A stretch of 5,482 bases of DNA from Mucilaginibacter sp. (GTDB lineage: Bacteria; Bacteroidota; Bacteroidia; Sphingobacteriales; Sphingobacteriaceae). The notes under the pieces are model-generated. The model was not told where the DNA came from. It did no database searches and was given only the letters and a program-made list of their open reading frames with translations. The position numbers were made by a program, and so were the translations under genes. How positions within the stretch are numbered: the stretch's first letter is position 1; each line of letters starts with the position of its first letter. The stretch is from contig JAQBNY010000279.1 of NCBI GenBank assembly GCA_028288315.1, forward strand, positions 1 to 5,482. Reading direction: 5' to 3'. Below, one piece after another: positions 1 to 5,325 of this stretch.

Positions 1-181
1 CAACAAGGTTATCAATTTCTTTTGCAGCGGTTTCTTTAATAGAATCGCCCAGGTTCTTTAATGATTCTGAAAGCTTATCACGAGTTTCAGTTCCGCTTTC
101 GGGTGCAAATAATATCCCTAATGCTGCTCCTGCTGCTATACCTGCAAGCAGGGCAACAATTACTTTTGTATTATCCTTCAT
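1..181 (-). CDS. YtxH-domain membrane protein, C-terminus cut by the window edge
   Basis: Translating the minus strand from ATG at 179-181 gives 60 residues, starting MKDNTKVIVALLAGIAAGAA, with no stop before the left edge. Residues 7-25 form one small-residue-rich (Ala/Gly) membrane segment. It is followed at once by LFAPESGTETRDKL, the classic YtxH signature (membrane helix, then F-A-P-x-S-G-x-E-T-R), and then by a charged, probably helical or coiled-coil tail. YtxH proteins are small, often stress-associated envelope proteins of unknown biochemical role; Bacillus YtxH is a general-stress protein. The gene lies 101 nt downstream of the AI-2E family transporter on the same strand, so co-expression is possible but not shown. 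No Shine-Dalgarno sequence is visible; the leader is almost pure A/T, as is common in Bacteroidota. The family call is firm, the function unknown, and the missing 3' end cannot be judged. Confidence 0.85.
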   Translation of the reverse strand, partial: MKDNTKVIVALLAGIAAGAALGILFAPESGTETRDKLSESLKNLGDSIKETAAKEIDNLV

Positions 182-253
182 ATTATATATAATTTTTAAG
201 TTGAGTATTTGTTTTTATTATTATTAAATATCCTGCCAAAATTCAATTTTTAA

Positions 254-274
254 ATAATTAATAAAATTAATTAT
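254..274 (-). terminator. weak AT-only hairpin after the transporter gene
   Basis: A 9-bp perfect stem (254-262 with 266-274) around a 3-nt loop starts 8 nt past the stop codon of the AI-2E family gene. It is built only of A/T pairs, and on the minus strand it runs into an A/T-rich stretch rather than a clean U-tract. It could slow or end transcription, but in DNA this AT-rich such hairpins also occur by chance. The rest of the 182-282 spacer is AT-rich with nothing else I can name. Confidence 0.25.
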
Positions 275-282
275 AAATAAAA

Positions 283-1323
283 TTACAATTCAGGGCTACG
301 AATTCGTTCAAGCCTGTCTGCAGCCATACGATTGGTTTCATAAATCTCTAACAATAATAAGAAATATGATAATAAAACGGGGCCAAAAACCAAGCCAAGT
401 ATTCCAAAAAGTGGCAGACCTATAAACACCCCTATAACGGATATTATTGGATGTGTATTGCCAACACGCTTGTTTATAATCATACGTAATACATTATCAA
501 CATTACCTATAAATAATAACCCATAAGCCAGCAATAATATTCCTTGTAGAGAGTGCCCGTTGGCAAATAAAATAATGCTTGCCGGTATACAAAGTGTTGG
601 CGCCCCAACCACTGGTAAAAAGGATATAAAAGAACCTATCACTCCCCAAAAAACAGGGTCGGGTATGCCAAAAATCCAAAAACCATTGGCCAGTAATATC
701 CCTTGTGTTAATGCAATAACCCCTTGCCCTAAAACATTAGAGTATGTTGAGTTGCGCAGTTCAACGGCAAATTTCAGGGCATGTTGTTCCCTAAATGGTG
801 CATATTTTAGCAGACCCATCTCAAACTCGCGCATTTGAACAAACATAAAGTATACTAAAAAGTACATTACCAGCAACGTAATAATAATACTTGCCGCACT
901 ACTAAGAAGGGATGGGAACAGGTCGGCAACGTAAGCCCCTAATTTTTGCAGCGTATTTTCGGCCAAACGCGGCTGATTTAAATTGGCTCCTGCAAATTCA
1001 TCAATCTTAACAGACCATTTATCTATCGGCAACGAGTCGCGGTTTATACTTCCTATTTTACCTATCACCATTATACTTAACGATAGGAAGGGGATAACAA
1101 TAACAATAAGCGAAATAAATATAATTACGAGGGCAGCCAGCGCACGGTTAAATCCGCGTTTCTCTACCATATGTAAAAAGAATGGCCTGAAAATAGTGAA
1201 CAGCACAATAGCTCCCAGAATAGAGCTAAACAATTCGCTCAGAGCGTATAACAAAAAACAACCAAGCACAATAATGCTAACCAATATAATATTATTGCGC
1301 TGCTTGTAACTAAAAATGGACAT
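283..1323 (-). CDS. AI-2E family transporter (PerM/TqsA/YdiK type)
   Basis: This 346-residue polytopic inner-membrane protein is a normal length for the AI-2E transporter family. Hydrophobic segments lie at about 12-29, 31-50, 61-88, 141-162, 200-220, 224-254, 259-274 and 293-325. A soluble loop at about 90-138 sits where the family has its variable extracytoplasmic region. Family hallmarks are visible: FWGVIGSFISFLPVVGAP (225-242), corresponding to the usual 'IPyvGp' region, the Val-Asp-Asn-Val motif with Arg at 275-280, His-Pro at 291-292, and G-L-P-L-F-G-I-L-G-L-V-F-G-P (302-315). Members include E. coli TqsA, proposed to export autoinducer-2, and others reported as Na+/H+ antiporters, so the substrate cannot be assigned here. 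No luxS is in view. The gene starts 81 nt downstream of the DHp-like gene and precedes the YtxH gene. The start at 1321-1323 places the first helix directly after a short basic N-terminus. Confidence 0.9.
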   Translation of the reverse strand: MSIFSYKQRNNIILVSIIVLGCFLLYALSELFSSILGAIVLFTIFRPFFLHMVEKRGFNRALAALVIIFISLIVIVIPFLSLSIMVIGKIGSINRDSLPIDKWSVKIDEFAGANLNQPRLAENTLQKLGAYVADLFPSLLSSAASIIITLLVMYFLVYFMFVQMREFEMGLLKYAPFREQHALKFAVELRNSTYSNVLGQGVIALTQGILLANGFWIFGIPDPVFWGVIGSFISFLPVVGAPTLCIPASIILFANGHSLQGILLLAYGLLFIGNVDNVLRMIINKRVGNTHPIISVIGVFIGLPLFGILGLVFGPVLLSYFLLLLEIYETNRMAADRLERIRSPEL

Positions 1324-1404
1324 TCTGCTGTGAAAAAGCTTATAGTAAATGCTATATAAACAAAAAAATACTAAAAAGTTTCAGTGTTAAATGTATTCGT
1401 AAAT

Positions 1405-1605
1405 TTATTTTATATTATTTAATAATTCGTCAATCTTCCTGGCAGATTCTGCAAGGCTATCCATGTATAATTTAAGATTGGGATCAGTATCAGATATCTC
1501 ATACCGTAAGGCTTCCAAAGCCAGCTGAATGTTGTTGAGCTGGTTCTTTATATCGTGCTTTAATACTTTAAAAGCCTCATCATTTACTTTGGGCTCATTA
1601 TTCAT
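1405..1605 (-). CDS. stand-alone HisKA-like (DHp) phosphoacceptor protein, no ATPase domain
   Basis: This 66-residue protein starts one base after the regulator's stop codon (TAA-G-ATG), an arrangement that implies translational coupling. It predicts two amphipathic helices, about 8-37 and 43-65, joined by a short polar turn (SDTDPN). Helix 1 carries LKHDIKNQLNNI, which resembles the H-box of histidine kinases. His17 is the likely phosphoacceptor, Asp18 the adjacent acid, and Asn21 completes the [ED]-x-x-[NT] pattern tied to phosphatase activity in HisKA kinases. Gln22 stands where many H-boxes have Pro. Sixty-six residues is about the size of one DHp hairpin. No N, G1 or G2 box of a HATPase domain follows: only 81 nt separate its stop from the next gene. 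It therefore cannot phosphorylate itself. Inferred roles are phosphotransfer to, or dephosphorylation of, the upstream regulator, or pairing with a distant kinase. The alternative is an unrelated small helical protein. Confidence 0.75.
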   Translation of the reverse strand: MNNEPKVNDEAFKVLKHDIKNQLNNIQLALEALRYEISDTDPNLKLYMDSLAESARKIDELLNNIK

Positions 1606-1606
1606 C

Positions 1607-3013
1607 TTACTTTAAATTAATGGCTTTCATTTTATTATAAAGCGTTTTACGGTCTATATTTAATATTTCGGCAGCTTTTGTTTTGTTAAAGTTCACTTCA
1701 CGCAATACTTTCAATATAGTTTCGTGCTCAGCACCCAATGCGGCGTTCTTCAGATCATGCTTAGGCTCCTTAACCTGTATAGTTGACGATACATTTGGCA
1801 ATTCGTAGCTGGACACTTTAAAGTTTGATATTTCCAGCGGAAGGGTTTTCATAGTGATCTCATTTCCCTCGGTTAAAAGGGTTGCACGGCGCACCACATT
1901 TTTCAATTCACGAATGTTACCTTGCCAGCGGTAGTTCATAAAGCATTCTATTACCTCTGGCGCGAACGAATTTACCTTACGATCAAGTTCCTGGTTGGCT
2001 ACATTTAAAAAATGATAAGCCAGCATCATAATGTCATTACCACGCTCGCGCAGCGGCGGCATGTGAATACTAAATTCGTTAAAACGATGATAAAGATCTT
2101 CCCTGAAACGGCCTTTTTGAATACCCTCCTGCAGGTTCTCATTAGTGGCAATAATAATACGAACATCCAAATCAATCTCTTTTGTGCTGCCTATACGTTT
2201 TACCTTGCGCTCCTGTACCGTTCTTAATAATGCTGCCTGTATCTCATATGATAGGTTACCTACCTCATCCAAAAACAAAGTACCACCATTAGCCATTTCA
2301 AAGTGGCCTATTTTAGTATATAATGCCCCGGTAAATGAGCCTTTTTCATGACCAAAAAACTCGCTTGCTGCCAGCTCCTTGGTTAGCGATCCGCAATCCA
2401 TAGCAATAAATGGCTGGTTAGCCCGCAGGCTGTTCAAATGGATACTTTTGGCAACAGACTCTTTTCCTGTACCGCTTTCGCCTAATATAATAACGCTGTA
2501 ATTAGTTGGCGCTACCAACTCTATCTGTTTTAATAATTCTTTTGATGCTTTGCTGGTACCTATTACAAATTCGCCGGCGAAGATTTGTTTTTTATCTTCC
2601 TTTTGCGGCTTATCTGGCGTGCTGTAATTATTTGCCATTTCTTGCAACGCGTACTGTGTTTCAATAGCTTTATTGATAGTATTTAATATCTCATCAGGAT
2701 AAAGGGGCTTAGTAATATAATCATAAGCGCCCATTTTTATCAACTCAACGGCCATTTTGATATCAGAATATCCGGTGATAATAATTACACCTGTTTTTGG
2801 GTAAAGCGCCTTAATGTTTTTTAACATCTCGCGGCCATCGGTATCCTCCAGTCTAAAATCGCATAACACAAGGTTATAGTTCTTTGCCTTAAGGTATTCC
2901 ATGCCAGTACTGCCATTTGAAGCAGTATCTACTTCAAAACCATTACGTATTAAGAATTTAGACAATAACAGGCCCACGTTAACTTCATCATCAACGATGA
3001 GAATTTTTTTCAT
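1607..3013 (-). CDS. sigma-54-dependent response regulator, NtrC family
   Basis: This 468-residue regulator has the full NtrC layout. The receiver domain (1-120) has acid pocket Asp8-Asp9, phosphorylatable Asp52, Thr80 and Lys102-Pro103. After a linker, the AAA+ domain (about 148-380) shows Walker A GESGTGKE (178-185), sigma-54 contact loop GSFTGA (225-230), Walker B GGTLFLDE (243-250), sensor I ATN (289-291), likely arginine fingers Arg304 and Arg310 in FREDLYHR, and sensor II GNIREL (365-370). A Fis-type helix-turn-helix closes the protein (428-468: NKTKAAEILNIDRKTLYNK). It should bind enhancer sites and drive ATP-dependent opening of sigma-54 promoters once Asp52 is phosphorylated. The loop has Ser in place of the usual Ala of GAFTGA, a conservative variant. 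It heads a unit with the DHp-like gene; no full histidine kinase is present in the window. The start at 3011-3013 gives the canonical MKKILIVDDE receiver N-terminus. Confidence 0.96.
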   Translation of the reverse strand: MKKILIVDDEVNVGLLLSKFLIRNGFEVDTASNGSTGMEYLKAKNYNLVLCDFRLEDTDGREMLKNIKALYPKTGVIIITGYSDIKMAVELIKMGAYDYITKPLYPDEILNTINKAIETQYALQEMANNYSTPDKPQKEDKKQIFAGEFVIGTSKASKELLKQIELVAPTNYSVIILGESGTGKESVAKSIHLNSLRANQPFIAMDCGSLTKELAASEFFGHEKGSFTGALYTKIGHFEMANGGTLFLDEVGNLSYEIQAALLRTVQERKVKRIGSTKEIDLDVRIIIATNENLQEGIQKGRFREDLYHRFNEFSIHMPPLRERGNDIMMLAYHFLNVANQELDRKVNSFAPEVIECFMNYRWQGNIRELKNVVRRATLLTEGNEITMKTLPLEISNFKVSSYELPNVSSTIQVKEPKHDLKNAALGAEHETILKVLREVNFNKTKAAEILNIDRKTLYNKMKAINLK

Positions 3014-3054
3014 ACAGCAAAAACAGTTACAGGTAGTGTATTAAACATGTTAAG

Positions 3055-3073
3055 GTACAAATATTTGATGTAC
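3055..3073 (-). promoter_or_regulatory. candidate promoter/operator of the response-regulator gene
   Basis: A 10-bp perfect palindrome, CAAATATTTG (3058-3067), is flanked by GTAC on both sides (3055-3058 and 3070-3073), 42-60 nt upstream of the regulator start. Read on the minus strand it contains AATATTTG, one mismatch from the Bacteroidota -7 element TAnnTTTG. I see no TTG/TTTG -33 element at the usual distance, so the promoter reading is weak. The palindrome could equally be an operator or chance in AT-rich DNA. Confidence 0.3.
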
Positions 3074-3114
3074 TATTTCGGAAATTCTTAATTGTAACAA
3101 TAAATTTAATTATT

Positions 3115-3155
3115 AGAAAAAAAAGGGAAGGCTAAATGCCTTCCCTTTTTTTTCT
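3115..3155 (-). terminator. strong intrinsic terminator after the barrel gene
   Basis: An uninterrupted 18-bp stem (3115-3132 with 3138-3155) closes a 5-nt loop. Its GC-rich core GGGAAGGC / GCCTTCCC is followed by eight T residues on either strand, so the element is symmetric and could stop transcription in both directions. It begins 27 nt beyond the stop of the minus-strand barrel gene (3183) and lies upstream of the regulator's presumed promoter, so it separates the two transcription units. Confidence 0.88.
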
Positions 3156-3182
3156 CAATTAGGTATAATGTAGGATCAAATA

Positions 3183-3776
3183 TTAAAAGCCGTATGCTAC
3201 ACGCACACCAAAAAAGTTCACTTTGCTGTTATTGAATGCGCTGCTATATTTTGTGGTTGCTTCATAACGAACACCCGCATCAATAAAGCTGCTGCCGCTT
3301 ACAGGAAATTGAACACCAACCTGCGGAGCATAAACAAATGCTGTTGACTTATCATTAAAGAAATCAGTTTTGTTTAAAAGGAATGCCGCACCAGCTTCTC
3401 CCTGAACATAGAAGTTTGATATAGGGAAGTATTTCAAACCTGCCTTTACCGGTAATAACTGAATGTTTGGCACATTAACATTGGTGCTTCCTACGTTTTT
3501 TTCGCCAAATACATTGTTATAACCTGCATTTACAGTAACAAATAACTGGCTGGCAACAGGGATGTCTGCCTGTACTGATCCGCCTAAGTTCCATTTATAC
3601 GCGTTATTGAAACTTCCCGTCGGGATACCGGCATCAACACCGATGCTGTAACGCACGCCGCTTGATGTGGTGGTTGTTTTAGTGCTTGTAGAAGTTGTTG
3701 TTGTTTGTGCTTTTGCAGCAACTGATAAGCCTGCAAAGGCTAAGACTAATGTTGCGATTTTTAATGTACTTTTCAT
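3183..3776 (-). CDS. small outer-membrane beta-barrel protein
   Basis: This 197-residue protein has a clear Sec signal peptide: basic MKSTLK, hydrophobic IATLVLAFAGLSVA, and cleavage expected after AKA (residue 23) before Gln24, the form typical of Bacteroidota. A Thr/Ser-rich stretch follows (25-39; 13 of 15 residues are Thr or Ser, and one is Lys). Then come alternating hydrophobic/polar strands with glycines and aromatics (GVRYSIGVDAGIPTG, LFVTVNAGYNNVFG, VKAGLKYFP, FYVQGEAGAAFLL, YAPQVGVQFP, FIDAGVRYEATT), ending FFGVRVAYGF with a C-terminal Phe as in BAM-inserted barrels. Size and strand count fit an 8-stranded barrel of the OMP_b-brl / porin-like families. No substrate or enzyme motif is visible, so the role (structural, adhesion or small-molecule passage) is open. 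It appears monocistronic, with a long spacer upstream and a strong terminator downstream. The start is fixed by the signal peptide. Confidence 0.87.
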   Translation of the reverse strand: MKSTLKIATLVLAFAGLSVAAKAQTTTTSTSTKTTTTSSGVRYSIGVDAGIPTGSFNNAYKWNLGGSVQADIPVASQLFVTVNAGYNNVFGEKNVGSTNVNVPNIQLLPVKAGLKYFPISNFYVQGEAGAAFLLNKTDFFNDKSTAFVYAPQVGVQFPVSGSSFIDAGVRYEATTKYSSAFNNSKVNFFGVRVAYGF

Positions 3777-3818
3777 GATTTATATAGAATTAGATGATGT
3801 GTTTTGTTAAACACGAAG

Positions 3819-3826
3819 CAAAGTAA
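3819..3826 (-). promoter_or_regulatory. possible -7 element of the barrel gene
   Basis: On the minus strand this reads TTACTTTG, one mismatch from the Bacteroidota -7 consensus TAnnTTTG. It would give a leader of roughly 35 nt before the ATG at 3774-3776. No TTG/TTTG -33 element stands at the expected distance upstream, so this is a candidate only. Confidence 0.33.
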
Positions 3827-3872
3827 AGCACGAAATCAGATACATTTTTTCATCGCATTGTCATGAATGTTT

Positions 3873-3884
3873 AATCAATTGATT
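3873..3884. promoter_or_regulatory. 12-bp palindrome upstream of the barrel gene
   Basis: AATCAATTGATT is a perfect 12-bp palindrome about 96 nt upstream of the barrel gene's start and about 46 nt upstream of its possible -7 element. That is a reasonable place for an activator site. No known operator is recognised and chance is possible in AT-rich DNA. Confidence 0.25.
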
Positions 3885-4070
3885 GATAGTATTTTATTTT
3901 TTGACCTTGTGGGTATTTTGGTCAGGACAGTGTAATATTGGGCCTAAATGTCAAAACAACGCAAATTTTTTAATCTCAAATAGTGGCATTTTAAAGCCCA
4001 AATTTAGTTTTATCGTCTTCAAAACGCAGATTTTCGCTACCGGAGCAAAACAAGGCAAAAAACGCAGCAA

Positions 4071-4853
4071 TTATTTGCCTTTAAATTCCGCTTTTCTTTT
4101 TCCCAAAAACGCGGCTACTCCTTCTTTAAAATCTTCTGTTCCAAAACAACTACCAAACTCTTTTATTTCGGTTTCAAAACCGTTAACACCATCTGTCACC
4201 GCATCATTTATGGCACGTATGGCCGCCGCCACTGCTAATGGGGCCCGTGTTAATATCTTGTTCAATATCTCTTCGGCTGTAGGTAACAGTTCTTCCGGGA
4301 ATACTACATAATTAACCAGCCCTATCACTAATGCCTGCGCAGCGGTTACCATATCTCCCGTCATAATTATTTCAAGCGCCTTTCCTTTACCTACAAGTTG
4401 GGTTAAGCGTTGTGTGCCTCCATAACCGGGTATCAAGCCTAAAGTTACTTCGGGCAGGCCCATTTTGGCATTGTCTGATGCTATGCGGATATGGCAGGCC
4501 ATAGCCAGCTCCAATCCTCCTCCTAAAGCAAAGCCATTTACAGCAGCTATAACCGGCTTGCTGCTATTGGCAATTACATCAAAAACTTTTGAATGCCCAT
4601 CGCGCGATAATTGTTCCCCGCCATTTACATCTAAACCTACAAACTCAGAAATATCCGCGCCGGCAACAAAAGCTTTACTGCCTGCACCTGTAATGATAAT
4701 GCCACCAACAGATTTATTATTTAAAGCATCTGTAAGTGCAAGGTGCAATTCAGTAAGGGTAGCTTTGTTTAAGGTGTTAAGCTTACTTTCCCTATTAATA
4801 ATAATATATTGAATGCGCCCTTTATAGTTAATAAGTATGTTTTGGTAAGTCAT
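4071..4853 (-). CDS. enoyl-CoA hydratase/isomerase family protein (crotonase fold)
   Basis: At 260 residues this is full length for a soluble crotonase. The CoA/oxyanion-hole segment KAFVAGADISEF (60-71) supplies the Ala66 amide, and NGFALGGGLELAMAC (106-120) supplies Gly112. The two glutamates that activate water in true hydratases are both present, Glu115 (GGGLELA) and Glu135 (GLPEVTLGLIPGYGGTQRL), spaced 20 apart as in rat mitochondrial crotonase (Glu144/Glu164). It should therefore hydrate a trans-2-enoyl-CoA to the 3-hydroxyacyl-CoA in the cytoplasm; short-chain or crotonyl-type substrates are likely but not proven. His121 replaces the Asp often found after 'MAC', with no obvious consequence. 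It follows the B12-binding protein by 15 nt, so the two are probably co-transcribed, which ties it to acyl-CoA, branched-chain amino acid or propionate metabolism. No strong terminator is seen downstream. Confidence 0.93.
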   Translation of the reverse strand: MTYQNILINYKGRIQYIIINRESKLNTLNKATLTELHLALTDALNNKSVGGIIITGAGSKAFVAGADISEFVGLDVNGGEQLSRDGHSKVFDVIANSSKPVIAAVNGFALGGGLELAMACHIRIASDNAKMGLPEVTLGLIPGYGGTQRLTQLVGKGKALEIIMTGDMVTAAQALVIGLVNYVVFPEELLPTAEEILNKILTRAPLAVAAAIRAINDAVTDGVNGFETEIKEFGSCFGTEDFKEGVAAFLGKRKAEFKGK

Positions 4854-4868
4854 GCGGGTAGTATTTAA

Positions 4869-5291
4869 TTAAAAATTGCGGTTTTGGTGTACCCAGTCTG
4901 TAATATATTTAACAATATCCTTTGTGCTGGTACCCGGGGGGAATAGCTCGCCTACACCTATTTTTTTCAGTTCGGCCATGTCATCAGCGGGTATAATACC
5001 ACCGCCTGTAAGCAGCACATCGTCCATTTTTTTCTCTTTTATGAGTTTCATTACTTTTGGAAAAACCGTCATGTGGGCGCCAGATAATATACTTATTCCA
5101 ATAGCATCCACATCCTCTTGCAGAGCAGTATTAACCACCATCTCGGGCGTTTGGCGCAGGCCGGTATATATTACTTCCATACCCGCATCACGCAGAGTAG
5201 TAGCAATAATGCGCGCGCCGCGGTCATGCCCGTCAAGGCCTACTTTGGCCACTAAAACACGAATAGGGCGGTTAAATTGGTTATCGCTCAT
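4869..5291 (-). CDS. stand-alone cobalamin (B12)-binding domain protein, mutase small-subunit type
   Basis: This 140-residue protein is essentially one Rossmann-like B12-binding domain, like the C-terminal part of methylmalonyl-CoA mutase. The base-off/His-on signature is complete: Asp20-x-His22-x-x-Gly25 in KVGLDGHDRGAR (His22 would be the lower cobalt ligand), Ser67-x-Leu69 in GISILSGAH, and the glycine run TGGGIIP (95-101). There is no TIM-barrel catalytic domain, so it must work with a separate large subunit, as in split acyl-CoA mutases (methylmalonyl-, isobutyryl- or related mutases). That partner is not in the window and may lie to the right or elsewhere. It is the first gene of a pair with the enoyl-CoA hydratase family gene. 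The start at 5289-5291 leaves a short polar leader (MSDNQFNRP) before the first beta strand RVLVAKVG, as in homologous domains. Confidence 0.92.
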   Translation of the reverse strand: MSDNQFNRPIRVLVAKVGLDGHDRGARIIATTLRDAGMEVIYTGLRQTPEMVVNTALQEDVDAIGISILSGAHMTVFPKVMKLIKEKKMDDVLLTGGGIIPADDMAELKKIGVGELFPPGTSTKDIVKYITDWVHQNRNF

Positions 5292-5305
5292 ACTTTACCA
5301 GATAA

Positions 5306-5325
5306 TTTATACAAATATGTATAAA
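5306..5325 (-). promoter_or_regulatory. inverted repeat over the likely promoter of the B12-binding/hydratase unit
   Basis: Perfect 7-bp arms TTTATAC (5306-5312) and GTATAAA (5319-5325) flank a 6-nt spacer, 14 nt upstream of the start codon. Read on the minus strand, the spacer and its edges give CATATTTG (5312-5319), one mismatch from the Bacteroidota -7 element TAnnTTTG. The repeat would thus sit on the RNA-polymerase contact site, as a repressor operator often does. No -33 TTG is found at the usual distance. No regulator is identified. Confidence 0.4.

Larger units (their letters stand above)
3777..4070. other. 294-nt spacer between the hydratase and barrel genes
   Basis: This spacer holds the upstream region of the barrel gene on its left side. 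Its right side is the trailer of the enoyl-CoA hydratase family gene. There I find only imperfect hairpins without a U-tract: TGACC/GGTCA at 3902-3906 and 3920-3924, and an imperfect stem around the CCGG near 4040. A 9-nt direct repeat AAAACGCAG occurs at 4021 and 4059. I see no small gene with convincing features in either direction. Confidence 0.5.

Noticed and set aside
224..238. TGGCAGGATATTTAA on the minus strand upstream of the YtxH gene, a possible sigma-54 promoter
   Set aside because: The -24 half (TGGCA) fits, but the nearly invariant GC of the -12 half is AA, so a functional site is unlikely.
1324..1404. Remnant of a HATPase domain after the DHp-like gene (broken histidine kinase)
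   Set aside because: Only 81 AT-rich nt separate the stop from the transporter start, too short for an ATPase domain, and I see no N- or G-box residues there. An old internal deletion cannot be ruled out.
3902..3924. TGACC/GGTCA inverted repeat as terminator of the hydratase unit
   Set aside because: The stem is only 5 bp with a 13-nt loop and has no U-tract in the transcript direction; it is also about 150 nt past the stop.
3984..3998. TGGCATTTTAAAGCC, sigma-54-like
   Set aside because: The GG-to-GC spacing is 9 nt instead of 10, the TT before GC is missing, and on the plus strand it would drive no gene.
3883..4311. 142-codon plus-strand open frame across the spacer and the end of the hydratase gene
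   Set aside because: More than half lies antisense to a well-supported crotonase. The part in the spacer shows no domain, signal peptide or upstream promoter. Best read as a chance frame.
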